A DNA stretch of 64,000 nucleotides from Notolepis coatsorum (taxonomy: Eukaryota; Chordata; Actinopteri; Aulopiformes; Paralepididae): the NCBI GenBank assembly GCA_963971535.1, contig OZ020601.1, positions 23,431,335-23,495,334 on the forward strand. Reading direction: 5' to 3'. Both the position numbers and the translations under genes were made by a program. Of the stretch, positions 21,584-31,688 are shown piece after piece. Under the pieces are notes generated by a model that was not told the DNA's origin, did no database searches, and saw only the letters and a program-made list of their open reading frames with translations. Position 1 is the first letter of the stretch; every line of letters begins with the position of its first letter.

Positions 21584-24500
21584 ATGATGAACACTCCACG
21601 AAACGATCCTCCTAACCAACGCCCGCAGCGCGAACGACGGCTCCCTCAGTACTTAGAGGCTTACGCTGTCAGTCAACAACCTAGTCTTCTACTAACAGTA
21701 AACGCGGTAAAACTAGAAAGTAAAGGTATGTCTAACCCCAACGCCCAGACTACCCCGACCATAGAGGCCCCTACGGGTTCTAATGTAACTGACCAAGTTC
21801 ACGGTGGGGACCAGTGGGAACCAGACATGACTTCACACCCCGCCAGTACTGAAGAAGTAGTCCCCGATGAGTCCCGGGAGGAATACAACGCTACCGAGAG
21901 AGAACTCGGCACGGAAGAAGACGGGGAGAGCACCGTGGAGATAGAGCTCCAAGGCTCCGCAAGGAGTACCCCGAGGGAAGGCTCCCCTATACAACCGCCT
22001 TCTCCCAGCGAGGCAGAGAGGACCCTACAGCAGGCCTTCCTCATCAGCCTGAACGCCGCTGCTGAACGCGACCGACTGCAGATCCAGCAGCGGAGCGAAG
22101 AAGAGCATATACGTCTAGAAATAAGACGCATTCAGATGGAAGAGAATGTGGCCCGAGACCGAGCAGCCAGCCAGCGAGCAGCTGCTGGTGCTCTACGGGA
22201 CGCAGAGCGCGACAGACAGCAAGCGCAACTAATAGAACAGCTGATCAGACGGACAACACCCTCTCCCTCCGCCAGAGGCTCCAGGAACTCGTCTAGACAC
22301 ACCTCCAGGGCGGCATCCCCTAGCCGAGTAAACAACCCTGAACTTGACCAACAGACGAGGTCTATACCCCCCACAGACCACCTCCCCCCACCGGTCCAAG
22401 CGAGACCTAGCAACCGGGAAGGAGCAGCATATCCTGTGGAGAGGCTAAACCAGAGACTACAAGCACTGGATGACCTAACTGAAGACGAAGAGGAAGAGGA
22501 GGAGAACCACGCCCGACGACAGCACAGTACTCTACCGGACCAGGAGGTCCGGTACAGCCCAGGCTATACTCCCGCGGAGCTGCGCTACAGACCCCCGACT
22601 CTATACCCGGGTGAGCACGACGCACGACCCGCACCGAGGAACAGCACCTGGACAAGCGGGCCATGGTACACTGCCGGTACCAGCCCATACCAAGGAGCGG
22701 GAGGAGACTCGCCTAGGAGGCCTCTCCCCCAACGCTCGCCGATGTATCCACAGTCAGCGTCATACATTGGCACGCCTATGGTACCCGACTTCACCCAAGA
22801 GAACCGGGCCCAGTATACAGAACTCCGCATGTGTCTGGAGACCATGTTGGTGGATGTATTGGATGAACGCCATAAATACGCCATCCTACTGAAGCACTTA
22901 AAGGTACCCCGCGCACATAATATAGCGCTCGCCTACGCGACTTCCACCACCCCATACACAGCAGCGCTGGTAGCATTGGACCAGAGGTATGGGCGCATAT
23001 GGGATTACGTGATCCAGGAGATCCGACACATCGACCGCTTACCCCCAGCAATAGACAATCGAGCACTGGACGACCTGCCCATCAGAGTGCAGTCCCTGGT
23101 AGGGATGTTGGGAGCGCAGAGAGAGAAGGGGAGGCATGAACTTTACGCCAACTCAAATGTGGAAAGGATCTTGGAGAAGCTGCCGCCCGCTCGACAGGAG
23201 CGTTTTAGGCGGCAGAGAGACCACCGAGACCCGAATGGCCCCGAACCGAACCTCCTCGATCTAGCAGACTTCCTGGCGAGAGAAGTCAGCAGCCTACGGC
23301 TAGATACATTCGGACGGAGCACCCCTGGCTCCAGAGAAGGAACCAGACGACTAAATGATGGAAGAAGATCGGTGACTGTGATGCACCAATCGGAGTCAGT
23401 ACCGAGCAGCAGGAGCCACAGTACCCCCGACTTCACCCAAGAGAACCGGGCCCAGTATACAGAACTCCGCATGTGTCTGGAGACCATGTTGGTGGATGTA
23501 TTGGATGAACGCCATAAATACGCCATCCTACTGAAGCACTTAAAGGTACCCCGCGCACATAATATAGCGCTCGCCTACGCGACTTCCACCACCCCATACA
23601 CAGCAGCGCTGGTAGCATTGGACCAGAGGTATGGGCGCATATGGGATTACGTGATCCAGGAGATCCGACACATCGACCGCTTACCCCCAGCAATAGACAA
23701 TCGAGCACTGGACGACCTGCCCATCAGAGTGCAGTCCCTGGTAGGGATGTTGGGAGCGCAGAGAGAGAAGGGGAGGCATGAACTTTACGCCAACTCAAAT
23801 GTGGAAAGGATCTTGGAGAAGCTGCCGCCCGCTCGACAGGAACGTTTTAGGCGGCAGAGAGACCACCGAGACCCGAATGGCCCCGAACCGAACCTCCTCG
23901 ATCTAGCAGACTTCCTGGCGAGAGAAGTCAGCAGCCTACGGCTAGATACATTCGGACGGAGCACCCCTGGCTCCAGAGAAGGAACCAGACGACTAAATGA
24001 TGGAAGAAGATCGGTGACTGTGATGCACCAATCGGAGTCAGTACCGAGCAGCAGGAGCCACAGTACCCCCTCCAGAACGGAGAAGTGGAAGATAGTGTGC
24101 CCCTACTGTGAGAAAGAACACTGGCTAGCGCAATGTGACTCCTTCCCCAAGCTGAACGCGGAGGAAGCAAGTCAATGGATAAAGTCCAACAAGCGCTGTT
24201 TTCGCTGTGCGCGCTCACACATGGCAGCCGAATGCCGCTTAAAGAAAAGGTGCACCAAGTGCGATGGAGCCCATCTGGACATACTTCACGACAGTAACAG
24301 ACGCCGCCCTTCACCCGCACCATCCAGCAGCAAAGCGAGCGTCATGTACATCGATCCCGCCAGCAGCAGTGGAGCCCGAGTACTCCTAAAAGTAGTGCGT
24401 GTGACACTAAGCTACCAGAATAAAGTCCTGGACACTTACGCCGTCCTCGATGACGGGTCAGAGAAGACCCTTCTGCTCGCCTCCGCTGCGGCCCAGCTAG

Positions 24501-25735
24501 GGCTGCGGGGAAGCGAAACCCAAATGACAATTCGGACAATAAGACGAGATTTGAAGACGATAAAGGGCGAGAATGTCTCATTCTCTATCGCAGCAAGCGG
24601 CCAGCCTGAGCGACGGTACCAGATTACAGACGCTTTCACCAGCCAAGAAATAGGACTGTCGCGGTACACATACCCCGTCGCCAAGCTGATGGAGAAATAT
24701 GCACATCTGCGCAAGTTACCGATCCCGCTCATAGACAATGCTATGCCGACCCTGTTGATAGGCTCCGACCATGCAGACCTCATTGTCCCGATAGACCGGG
24801 TTCATACCGGACCCCGAGGCTGTCCTGCAGCAGTCGAGACCCGTTTGGGATGGACTCTCCAAGGCCCGCTCGCCAAATCTCTCAACCGAAGTACAGCCAC
24901 TAGATGTCTCCACTCCCGAGTCACAGAGGGAGAAACCGCACTCCTGCAACACGTAGAGCGGTTATGGACCTTGGAACAAATGCCCTTTAAGAACGGAAAG
25001 AAAGACATTCGCTCTAAAGATGACATTTACGCCATTCACCTCCTCGAGACAGGGACCAAGAGAGTCCCGGTCAACGGCGTGTTGAGATACGCCACGCCAC
25101 TCCTGCGGCGAGAAGGAATGCCTACTTTCCACGCCAAGACAGACGCCACAGAACGGTACCTGCTGAACACGGAGCGGCGCTTAGCCAAGAACCCCGCCCA
25201 AGAGAGTGTATACCGCGCTGAGATTGAGAAGCTCATCACAGCGGGACACGTCACAAAGATGGACATTAAAGAGGCTGACCAGACCACTGAATCGTGGTAC
25301 GTGCCTCACCACAAGGTCCATCACAACGGTAAAGACCGCATAGTATTTAACTGCAGCTACCAGATCGGATCCCAAAATCTGAATAAAGAGTTACTGCCCG
25401 GTCCCACACTCGGCCCCTCCCTACTCGGCGTTCTACTCCGTTTCCGCCAGGAAAAGGTGGCCATCAGCGGGGACATTAAAGGAATGTTCCTGCAGGTGAG
25501 ATTAGTAGAGGAGGACAAGCCCCTGTTACGGTTCCTATGGAGAGAGAAGCCAGGAGATGAGCACCCAGCCATCTACCAATGGGAAGTCCTCCCCTTCGGA
25601 ACGACGTGCAGCCCCTGCTGTGCTACATTTGCACTACAGAAACATGTAGCAGAGGACCCAGCAGCGGACGAAGAGGTCCGACACAGCGTAAAGAACAGCT
25701 TCTACGTAGACAACTGTCTACAAAGCCGGCTTTGA
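21584..25735 (+). pseudogene. BEL/Pao gag-protease-RT, truncated by frameshift
   Basis: I place the start at ATG 21584, because the frame upstream has only a GTG. The N-terminal third is charged, Glu/Arg-rich and likely coiled coil. A DUF1759-like gag region follows in two tandem copies (22787-23428 and 23429-24070). Zinc-knuckle-like clusters then appear: CPYCEKEHWLAQC, CFRCARSHMAAEC and CTKCDGAHLDILH (about 24098-24290). An aspartic protease block VLDDGSEKTLL lies near 24445. RT blocks are DRIVFNCS (25338), GDIKGMFLQVRL (25470), LPFGTTCSPCCATFAL (25591) and SFYVDNCL (25700). The third RT position is YVDN rather than the usual YVDD. The frame ends at TGA 25733 because of a deletion, so no complete pol is made. 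Confidence 0.9.
22787..24070 (+). repeat. 642-bp in-frame tandem duplication within BEL gag
   Basis: Positions 22787-23428 and 23429-24070 are direct copies with a period of 642 bp (214 codons), starting GACTTCACCCAAGAGAACCG. I saw one difference, GGAGCGTT versus GGAACGTT (about 23199 and 23841). The duplication edges share a short GTACCC word (about 22781, 23421 and 24063), consistent with microhomology-mediated or replication-slip origin. The frame is kept, so the predicted gag has two copies of its DUF1759-like domain. Confidence 0.95.
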
Positions 25736-28250
25736 TCTCAGGCAGTGGGCCAGCAGCGATCCGCAAGTACTGCGCAGCCTCTCCTCCGAGGACAAGGCAG
25801 CCAGCAGCGAGACCTGGATGGCTACAATCTTGGGAGAAGCCCAGGAGATGACCCTGGGATTGGTGTGGCGATTCAAAACAGATTCGCTTCACTACAGACA
25901 CAAGCCCCTGACTACGGAGCAGGGAAGGCCGGCGGCGGCGCCGACCACCAGACGGAGTGTGTACACAACACTCGCCCGACAATATAACCCGCTAGGATGT
26001 ATTCTACCGTACACCACCAGGGCAAAAATGATTGTACGAGCATTGTGGGACAAGGACCAGGGCTGGGACGACCCCATTCCCGCACACCTTGCATCCACCT
26101 GGAGAGAGTGGGAGATGGAGCTCCACTCACTCCCAGGCGTTAATATGCGCCGAAGCTACTTCCCACCCACGGTGAGGCCAGAGACATGTAAAATGGACTT
26201 ACACGTCTTCAGTGACGCCTCAGAGGTCGCATACGGATCAGTAGCCTACTTGCGGGCCCAAGAAGAGGGGGGAGAGATCTACACAGCATTTGTCCTCGCC
26301 CGCTCGAGAATAGCCCCACGCAAGCAACAATCTATCCCACGCCTAGAGCTCTGCGCAGCCCTAGCCGGAGCGCACCTAGCCACGCTCATCCAACGTGAGC
26401 TCACCATACCGGTGTCTAGAACAATCCTGTGGTCAGATTCCACGACAGTACTCGCCTGGATCAAATCGGACTCATGCAAGTACAAAGTCTTCGTGGGAGT
26501 CAGAGTCACCGAGATTCAAGACTTAACCGAAGAGTTAACCGGAGAAACAGAGTGGCGCTACGTTGATACAAAACAGAACCCAGCTGACGTCATCACCCGG
26601 GGAATGCCCCTAGATGACACCACCCGTCGCAATGTCTACAGTGACGGCCCAGCATTCCTAAAGCTCCCGGAAGGAGAGTGGCCCACGCCTATCCCGAGGG
26701 AAGCCAGTCAGGAGGAGGCTGAGAACAAGAAGCCTGTGTTCTGTGGATTGAGCACTGTTATCTCCGCAGACCCCAACATAGATGATTGCACTACCATAGA
26801 GAGTGCACAACAAAGGACATTCCTGCGGCACCACCCGGAGTGTAAGTCCCCCGCTGAAATGTCAGCAGCTAACTACGAGGAAGCAGAATTGCTTCTACTG
26901 CAGCGAGCCCAGAGAGACTCGTTCCCCGATGAATTGGCCTGTCTACAGGGAGGAAAGCCCGTCCCATCCGACAGCAGATTAATTCATCTGGCCCCCGAGA
27001 GCGACGCTCATACCCTCATCAGAGTGGGTGGTCGCCTACGCAGAGCCCCCAATCTACCGGATGACATTAAATACCCGATCGTATTGAACAGCCGACACAA
27101 GGTCACAGAGCTGATTATAAAGAAATACGATGAGGATGTACATCACGCAGGAGCAGAAAGAGTCTTCGCGGAAATCAGACGTCGTTACTGGATCCTACAA
27201 GGAAGAGAGGCGGTACGACGCTTCCAGCGAACATGTCTAGACTGCCGCAAGTGGCGCGCGCAGCCCAGCATACCAAGGATGGCTGACCTTCCTCCATGTC
27301 GCCTCCGAATCGGTGACAAGCCATTCCACTCAACGGGTATGGACTGCTTTGGCCCGCTGCACATAAAGAAAGGAAGAGGAACCGAGAAGCGGTGGGGTAT
27401 TGTATTCAAATGCATGACCACCAGAGCGATACACATCGAGCTTCTCCCGACCATGAGCACAGACTCATTCCTTATGGCCTTCCGTAGATTCACATCACGG
27501 AAAGGAAGACCGTCTACACTATTGTCCGATCATGGGACAAACTTCAAAGGCGGCGAAAGAGAGCTGAGAGAGAGCTTCCAAGCTATGGGCCCAGAACTTA
27601 AGACCCACCTCGCTCCAGCACAGATTGACTTCCAATTCAACCCCCCAAACGCACCCCACTTCGGTGGTACTTGGGAACGGGAAGTGCGTTCCATAAAGAC
27701 AGCCCTGTACGCAGTACTTGGGGCCCAGACTGTGGCGGAAGAAGTCCTAATGACAGTCCTCACGGAGATTGAGGGAGTATTGAACTCTAAGCCCCTCGGC
27801 TACGTCTCCAGCGATGTGGCGGATATCGACCCAGTTACCCCCAACACACTCCTGATGGGGCGGCTAGATCCCGCGTTACCCCAGACAATGTACCGGCCTG
27901 AAGAAGCGAACGGCCGACGAATGTGGAGGTACAGCCAAGTATTAGCCGACAAGTTTTGGAGCAGTTTCCTACTGCACTACCTACCGTCTCTACAGACCCG
28001 CCAGAAGTGGGTAAAGGAGAGAGACAATTTGACAGAAGGAACGGTCGTCATGATTATTGATCAATCACTGCCCAGAGCTATGTGGCCGGCCGGCCGCGTA
28101 AGCAAAGTGATCACCGGTGCCGACGGCAAGGTCCGAGCAGCTGAAGTGCTTGTCCAGGGTCGCACTTACACCCGTCCCGTGGCGAGGCTCATAGAACTGC
28201 CCCGACTCCCAGACACAATCGATGATGACCATGACCCTATAACCCTATGA
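25725..28250 (+). pseudogene. BEL/Pao pol: RNase H and integrase part
   Basis: After the frame break this frame is open from about 25725 to TGA at 28248. It begins with a GFDLRQWASSDPQVLRSL block, normally found about 30 residues after the RT catalytic motif. It continues with a Pao-type peptidase A17/RNase H region (VFSDASEVAYG near 26205, LWSDSTTVLAWIKS near 26427). The integrase follows: an HHCC-like zinc domain (HHAGAERVFAEIRRRYW, then CLDCRKW, 27141-27255) and a DDE core with MDCFGP (27342), SDHGTNF (27526) and WERE (27674). A DUF5641-like C-terminus ends near PRLPDTIDDD. An ATG at 25818 would allow a shorter product, but no promoter for it is seen. Confidence 0.9.
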
Positions 28251-28345
28251 CTTTGTGAAGTTGACTGACCCCTACACTAAACCCTTATGTGTAAATAGAC
28301 AACGCGATTAATCTGTCTCTGCTTAACTGATTAGGTCTGGGACCA

Positions 28346-28358
28346 ATCAGGGGGTGGC
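28346..28358 (+). other. Polypurine tract of the BEL element
   Basis: AATCAGGGGGTGG(C) lies directly before the 3' LTR. It is where plus-strand synthesis would start. The tract is short and interrupted by a T. Confidence 0.6.
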
Positions 28359-29790
28359 TGTTGTGAAGGGCCAGATTAAACCGAATATATATATTTATTT
28401 ATATATATATATTTAATTGTATTTGTATATTCTCTAATATTCCCTGATATCCCTTGTATATTCCTTGTACAATATGCATTGAATATCCATTCTAGCCTAC
28501 TGAACATCCCATAATAGTCTCCATTCTACTATTGGTCGAGACCTTGGTGCCAGGCTGCCATACCCCCCAGACCCAGTTCAAACGTACCGCTCAACATGTA
28601 CGAACAAGTCCTAGTTCCGCGTAGGAATCTGGCTGCCGCACCACTAACGGTACTATTTGTTCATAGTGCGTATATATACTGCGCTACTAAAGTAGGACTT
28701 CCTTTTCAGTCCAGTTTCTTACCCTCCAATAGAGTGACAGACGTAAAGCCTCCCCGCGACGCCACGTGTGGGAGTAAGGCCAAGTTCGGCCTACCATCGG
28801 TATTGAGACATCGTGTATATTAATATTTGAATAGTCATATTTGGCACTATATCGTCGAGTTGGACGTAGTCTATTAAGCTAATAATAGTCTGTTAATATA
28901 TAGTGCTTCGTACGGTGAGAATACTATCGTAGTCAGTACCCCATCGTTTCGGGCAGAGAACTGGCTGCTTATCCAGGATGGTCGACCCCATGTGAGACTG
29001 CATCCGAGGAGCCCCAGAGCCGACGAGCGAGTGGACCTGTATACCGGATTATTCTACCGACGACAGCCCGCCTTCCCAGGCACGGATTATGCTTTGTGTA
29101 CAGTGATTATTCCATGGATAAAGACCCCCGACACTGCCGTGTGTTGGAACCCCCCCCCCTGGAGAGGACGCAAGGTGAGGAGACGCTCTGCAAGACGAGG
29201 TCGCTTCACGTCTCTCCCCCGTGGACCGGAGAGAGCCGGCTCACAGAGAGTCCAACTGCTTTCATCCGTGGTCCAAGGATCGCTGGTGCACCGAGCTGCA
29301 CAACTGTGGGTTCACCCAGGATACCCTTGGCCGGACGAGGCAGCCAGACTCTACCCCCCCCCCCTCCTACTCCTGTTGTCTTACAAGCGACCGGATTAAC
29401 CCCCCTAGTGTATCCAGTCTTATAATCATTAAAGTATCATTGCTGTTATTCCTTAACTATTCCAGGTCGTATATTTACCGCCTGCGCCATCAGAGATTGG
29501 ACATTCTCTATTGATATACCGACGAATACTCTTTGCCATAAAAGTGCATACTATTTCAATTCATAAATGTAATTAAGTGATTAAGTGCTTGCTCTACACA
29601 CCATTGCTGTGTAGAAATAAAGACCTATTTCTAATTCGTACATTTGTGTTGGATCCGTTTCATCTACGTGACAGTGTTCATCATAATATAATTATGCCGA
29701 GTTCTGGGTGGCCGAATATTAAGTACAAAGGTAGTGGTAGTAAGTATCATATCTAGTAATACAGTCAGGGAATTGTACCCCTCAGTTACA
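28359..29790 (+). repeat. BEL/Pao 3' LTR
   Basis: The 1432-bp LTR is almost identical to the 5' copy. Differences seen by eye are A/G (near 20360 vs 28636), C/T (near 21010 vs 29287), two changes near 21416-21429 vs 29692-29705, and one C fewer in the C-run near 29355. Confidence 0.95.
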
Positions 29791-30193
29791 GTACCTCCAT
29801 GCCCAGGCGGCTGGAGCCATCCTGCACCTGACTCAGATGCAGGCGATAGCCGCTGGGAAACAGCGCGCCCTGGCCACTCTCATCCAGCGCCACCTTTGGC
29901 TGGAGCAGGCGGCGGTACCGGACCAGAGGAGGATCCCACTTCTCACGGCCCCCCTCTCCGATGCTGGACTTTTTGGGTCGGCTATGCAGCAGATGACGGC
30001 GGCCTGCAGAGAGATGGAGGAGGAGCGCTCCGTGCTCCAACCCCACTTTCCCCGACCCGATGCCACTGCGACTGGGGACGTGAGGCGGAGACAACGGCGG
30101 CAGAGGTCTGCGCCGTCGCCACCGTCTCCACCGCAGCTGCTGGGCCTCCAAAAAAGAAGGCCAAGAGTGGAGGAAGAGGGTGGGGAACGTTAG
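29791..30193 (+). pseudogene. DIRS-type gag-like protein, C-terminal part
   Basis: This is the continuation of the frame cut at 20082 (29791-29795 is the duplicated target). It contains QRHLWLEQA (about 29885), a TAPLSDAGLFG block (about 29947) and an arginine-rich tail, and stops at TAG 30191. The HLWL...APLS..GLFG arrangement is what I recognise from fish DIRS ORF1 proteins. No other DIRS gene follows: about 100 bp on, a C-run and AATAAAGGG (about 30340) look like the transcript end. The element is therefore gag-only. Confidence 0.6.
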
Positions 30194-30496
30194 GGATCGA
30201 CGTGGCCAGATGGCTCCTCAGCACCGTCCCTCCGGGCTGGCTGCCCGTGGGGGCAAACGGCATCCTGCACGCGGCGGGCGACGCTAGTGACTTTCCCCTG
30301 TTTGCCCCCCCCCCCCTCTCAAATATGATTTTGTTTATTAAATAAAGGGTCCCTCCTGGAGAGGGACTATTTTTTGTTTACAAAACGTGTGTTGATTCAC
30401 TGTATTTTGGGGATACGATACATGCAATTTTAAACCCACAGCTAATGCTGGGGTTGCGTTCTTGCTTAGAGAGTTGGTGCAGTTTTCTCTGAAAAT

Positions 30497-30798
30497 TACG
30501 ATTTAAAACTAAGGTTATTCTATAACCCTAGTTATATGAGTATAGCGAGCGCTCTGCTCTGACTCACTGAGGACCCCACGGTCTTCCCTTTTTGGCGGTG
30601 AAAGACTGGGGAAGGAGCTGATTGTGTGGCCACGACCCTGCTTATATAGGAGCGGATGTGGGTGTGGTCAGGCAGAGGTGAGTAGGTGCGTACATGTGGA
30701 GAACGTTTTTTCATTGATAGTATGATTAAAGGGTTAGTTCCAATAGAGCAGAACGCTCGCTATACTCATATAACTAGGGTTATAGAATAACCTTCGTT
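30497..30798. mobile_element. DIRS-like right terminus plus internal complementary region
   Basis: AAGGTTATTCTATAACCCTA at 30511 is the exact inverse of the sequence ending at 30794. The arms run about 50 bp. The body, in inverted orientation, matches the left terminal repeat (GTGTGGCCACGACCCTGCTT and the TATATAG box at about 30643). The 14 bases before it (30497-30510) complement the left edge of the element at 18852. Confidence 0.6.
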
Positions 30799-30835
30799 AC
30801 AGACTATAGCGGTGTCATCAGCGTATCTTGTCACC
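30799..30835 (-). pseudogene. LINE RT fragment, part 2: catalytic motif
   Basis: On the minus strand this reads RYADDTAIV, the catalytic box of the LINE whose other parts are at 31147-31560 and 18717-18851. It is bounded by the DIRS-like right end on one side and a solo LTR on the other. Confidence 0.75.
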
Positions 30836-31146
30836 TGTGGAGCAACAATAACTTGGCTATGACGACAAGGTTCCTTGTTTGAAAACTGAAACACTTGTAC
30901 TGCGGTATAGCCAGTGTATACCCGCAGGTGTGTTTTGGAGTTTATTGGCGTGGTTTATTATTCACACATCATTATGCACATGAGACCTTCTCTCGTGAGA
31001 GGCGACGGAGGAAGAGACAGAGGGGGAGGTAACATCTCCTTTTATACCTCTTACCTGACGTCAGCTTCAATAGCTACGTCTCCTTGCGCCTATAGCGCCC
31101 TCTTGTGGAAACAGTTAAGCAGTTACATGCAATCATATATAACACA
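30836..31146 (-). mobile_element. Solo LTR inserted in the LINE
   Basis: A 311-bp segment with TGT...ACA ends interrupts the LINE reading frame between the KLGKENVKI block and the YADD block. In the minus orientation it has a TATAAAAGG box (about 31036-31047) followed by AATAAA signals (about 30950-30962), the order expected of an LTR. A CTCF-like TAGCGCCCTCTTGTGG lies at 31093-31108. The ends are approximate, and I could not settle a target duplication (AAGAT words occur on both sides, a few bases off). Part of it recurs at 17364-17441. Confidence 0.55.
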
Positions 31147-31560
31147 TAATCTTAACATTCTCTTTGCCAAGTTTTACTCCTTTCCCTCCTCTCAGACCTT
31201 TTTTCATCAGTGATTCACTGTACTAAAGAGTACAGGGGACAAGATGCGTCTTACACCCTTCTCCACCGGGAAGTCTCTTGATTTCTCCTTTCCTATTCTA
31301 ATATTAGCCATCTGCCTCCAGTATAAGTTGGCAATTATTCTTCGGTCAGAAACTGGTATTTCTAATTCTTCCATTGTTCTCATCAATGTTGTATGTTCAA
31401 CTCTGTCGAAGGCCTTCGTGAAATCGATGAAGCAAATATACAGCTTCTTCTGTTGGTCTGTTGGTATCGATTTTTCGCCAATGATTCTGAGTTGGCAGAT
31501 TGCATCTCTTGTGCCTTTTCCTTTGTGGAAACCCATTTGGCTATCCGAGAGCTGATGTTC
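31147..31560 (-). pseudogene. LINE RT fragment, part 1
   Basis: The minus-strand frame contains GFHKGKGTRDAICQLR, YICFIDFTKAFDRVEH and GVRRILSPVLF, followed after a stop by a KKGLRGGKGVKLGKENVKI block. These are RT motifs of a craniate endonuclease-RT LINE distinct from the L2 copies here. GVRRILSP replaces the usual GVRQGCPLSP, so residues are missing from that block. The 5' end at about 31560 abuts minisatellite 2, so the insertion was truncated. Confidence 0.75.
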
Positions 31561-31565
31561 AATTC

Positions 31566-31688
31566 ACACTACAGAAGGTTAAACTTTCACTACCACACTT
31601 CAGAAGGTTAAACTTTCACTACCGCACTACAGAAGGTTAAACTTTCACTACCACAGTACAGAAGGTTAAACTTTCACTACCACACTAG
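31566..31688 (+). repeat. Minisatellite 2, right segment
   Basis: Four to five units of the 29-bp repeat (TTAAACTTTCACTACCACAC with CAGAAGG) resume here after 16 kb of inserted sequence. Confidence 0.9.

Larger units (their letters stand above)
20078..29795 (+). mobile_element. BEL/Pao LTR retrotransposon with 5-bp target duplication
   Basis: Two direct LTRs (20083-21515 and 28359-29790), both TG...CA, are flanked by GTACC on each side (20078-20082 and 29791-29795). A tRNA-Tyr primer site follows the left LTR and a purine-rich GGGGGTGG run precedes the right one. The LTRs differ by four substitutions plus one base in a C-run, so insertion was recent. The interior carries gag, protease, RT, RNase H and integrase in one frame order, as in BEL/Pao elements. 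Two structural changes make this copy unusual: a 642-bp tandem duplication in gag and a frame-breaking deletion in pol. It lies inside the gag-like gene of a DIRS-like element. Confidence 0.95.
18852..30798 (+). mobile_element. Gag-only DIRS-like element, split by a BEL insertion
   Basis: Without the BEL insertion and its 5-bp duplication the element is about 2.2 kb. Its left segment (about 18870-19036) is repeated in inverted orientation at the right end (within 30511-30794). The interior encodes only one DIRS-type gag-like protein, and no RT, RNase H or tyrosine recombinase is present. It interrupts a LINE without a visible target duplication, as expected for recombinase-inserted elements. 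At the right, 30511-30794 has roughly 50-bp inverted ends, and 30497-30510 is the complement of the element's left edge (13 of 14 bases). This is the pattern of a DIRS internal complementary region. Confidence 0.6.

Noticed and set aside
21799-27763. Many minus-strand ORFs of 60-130 codons
   Set aside because: They are antisense shadows of the BEL gag-pol frames.
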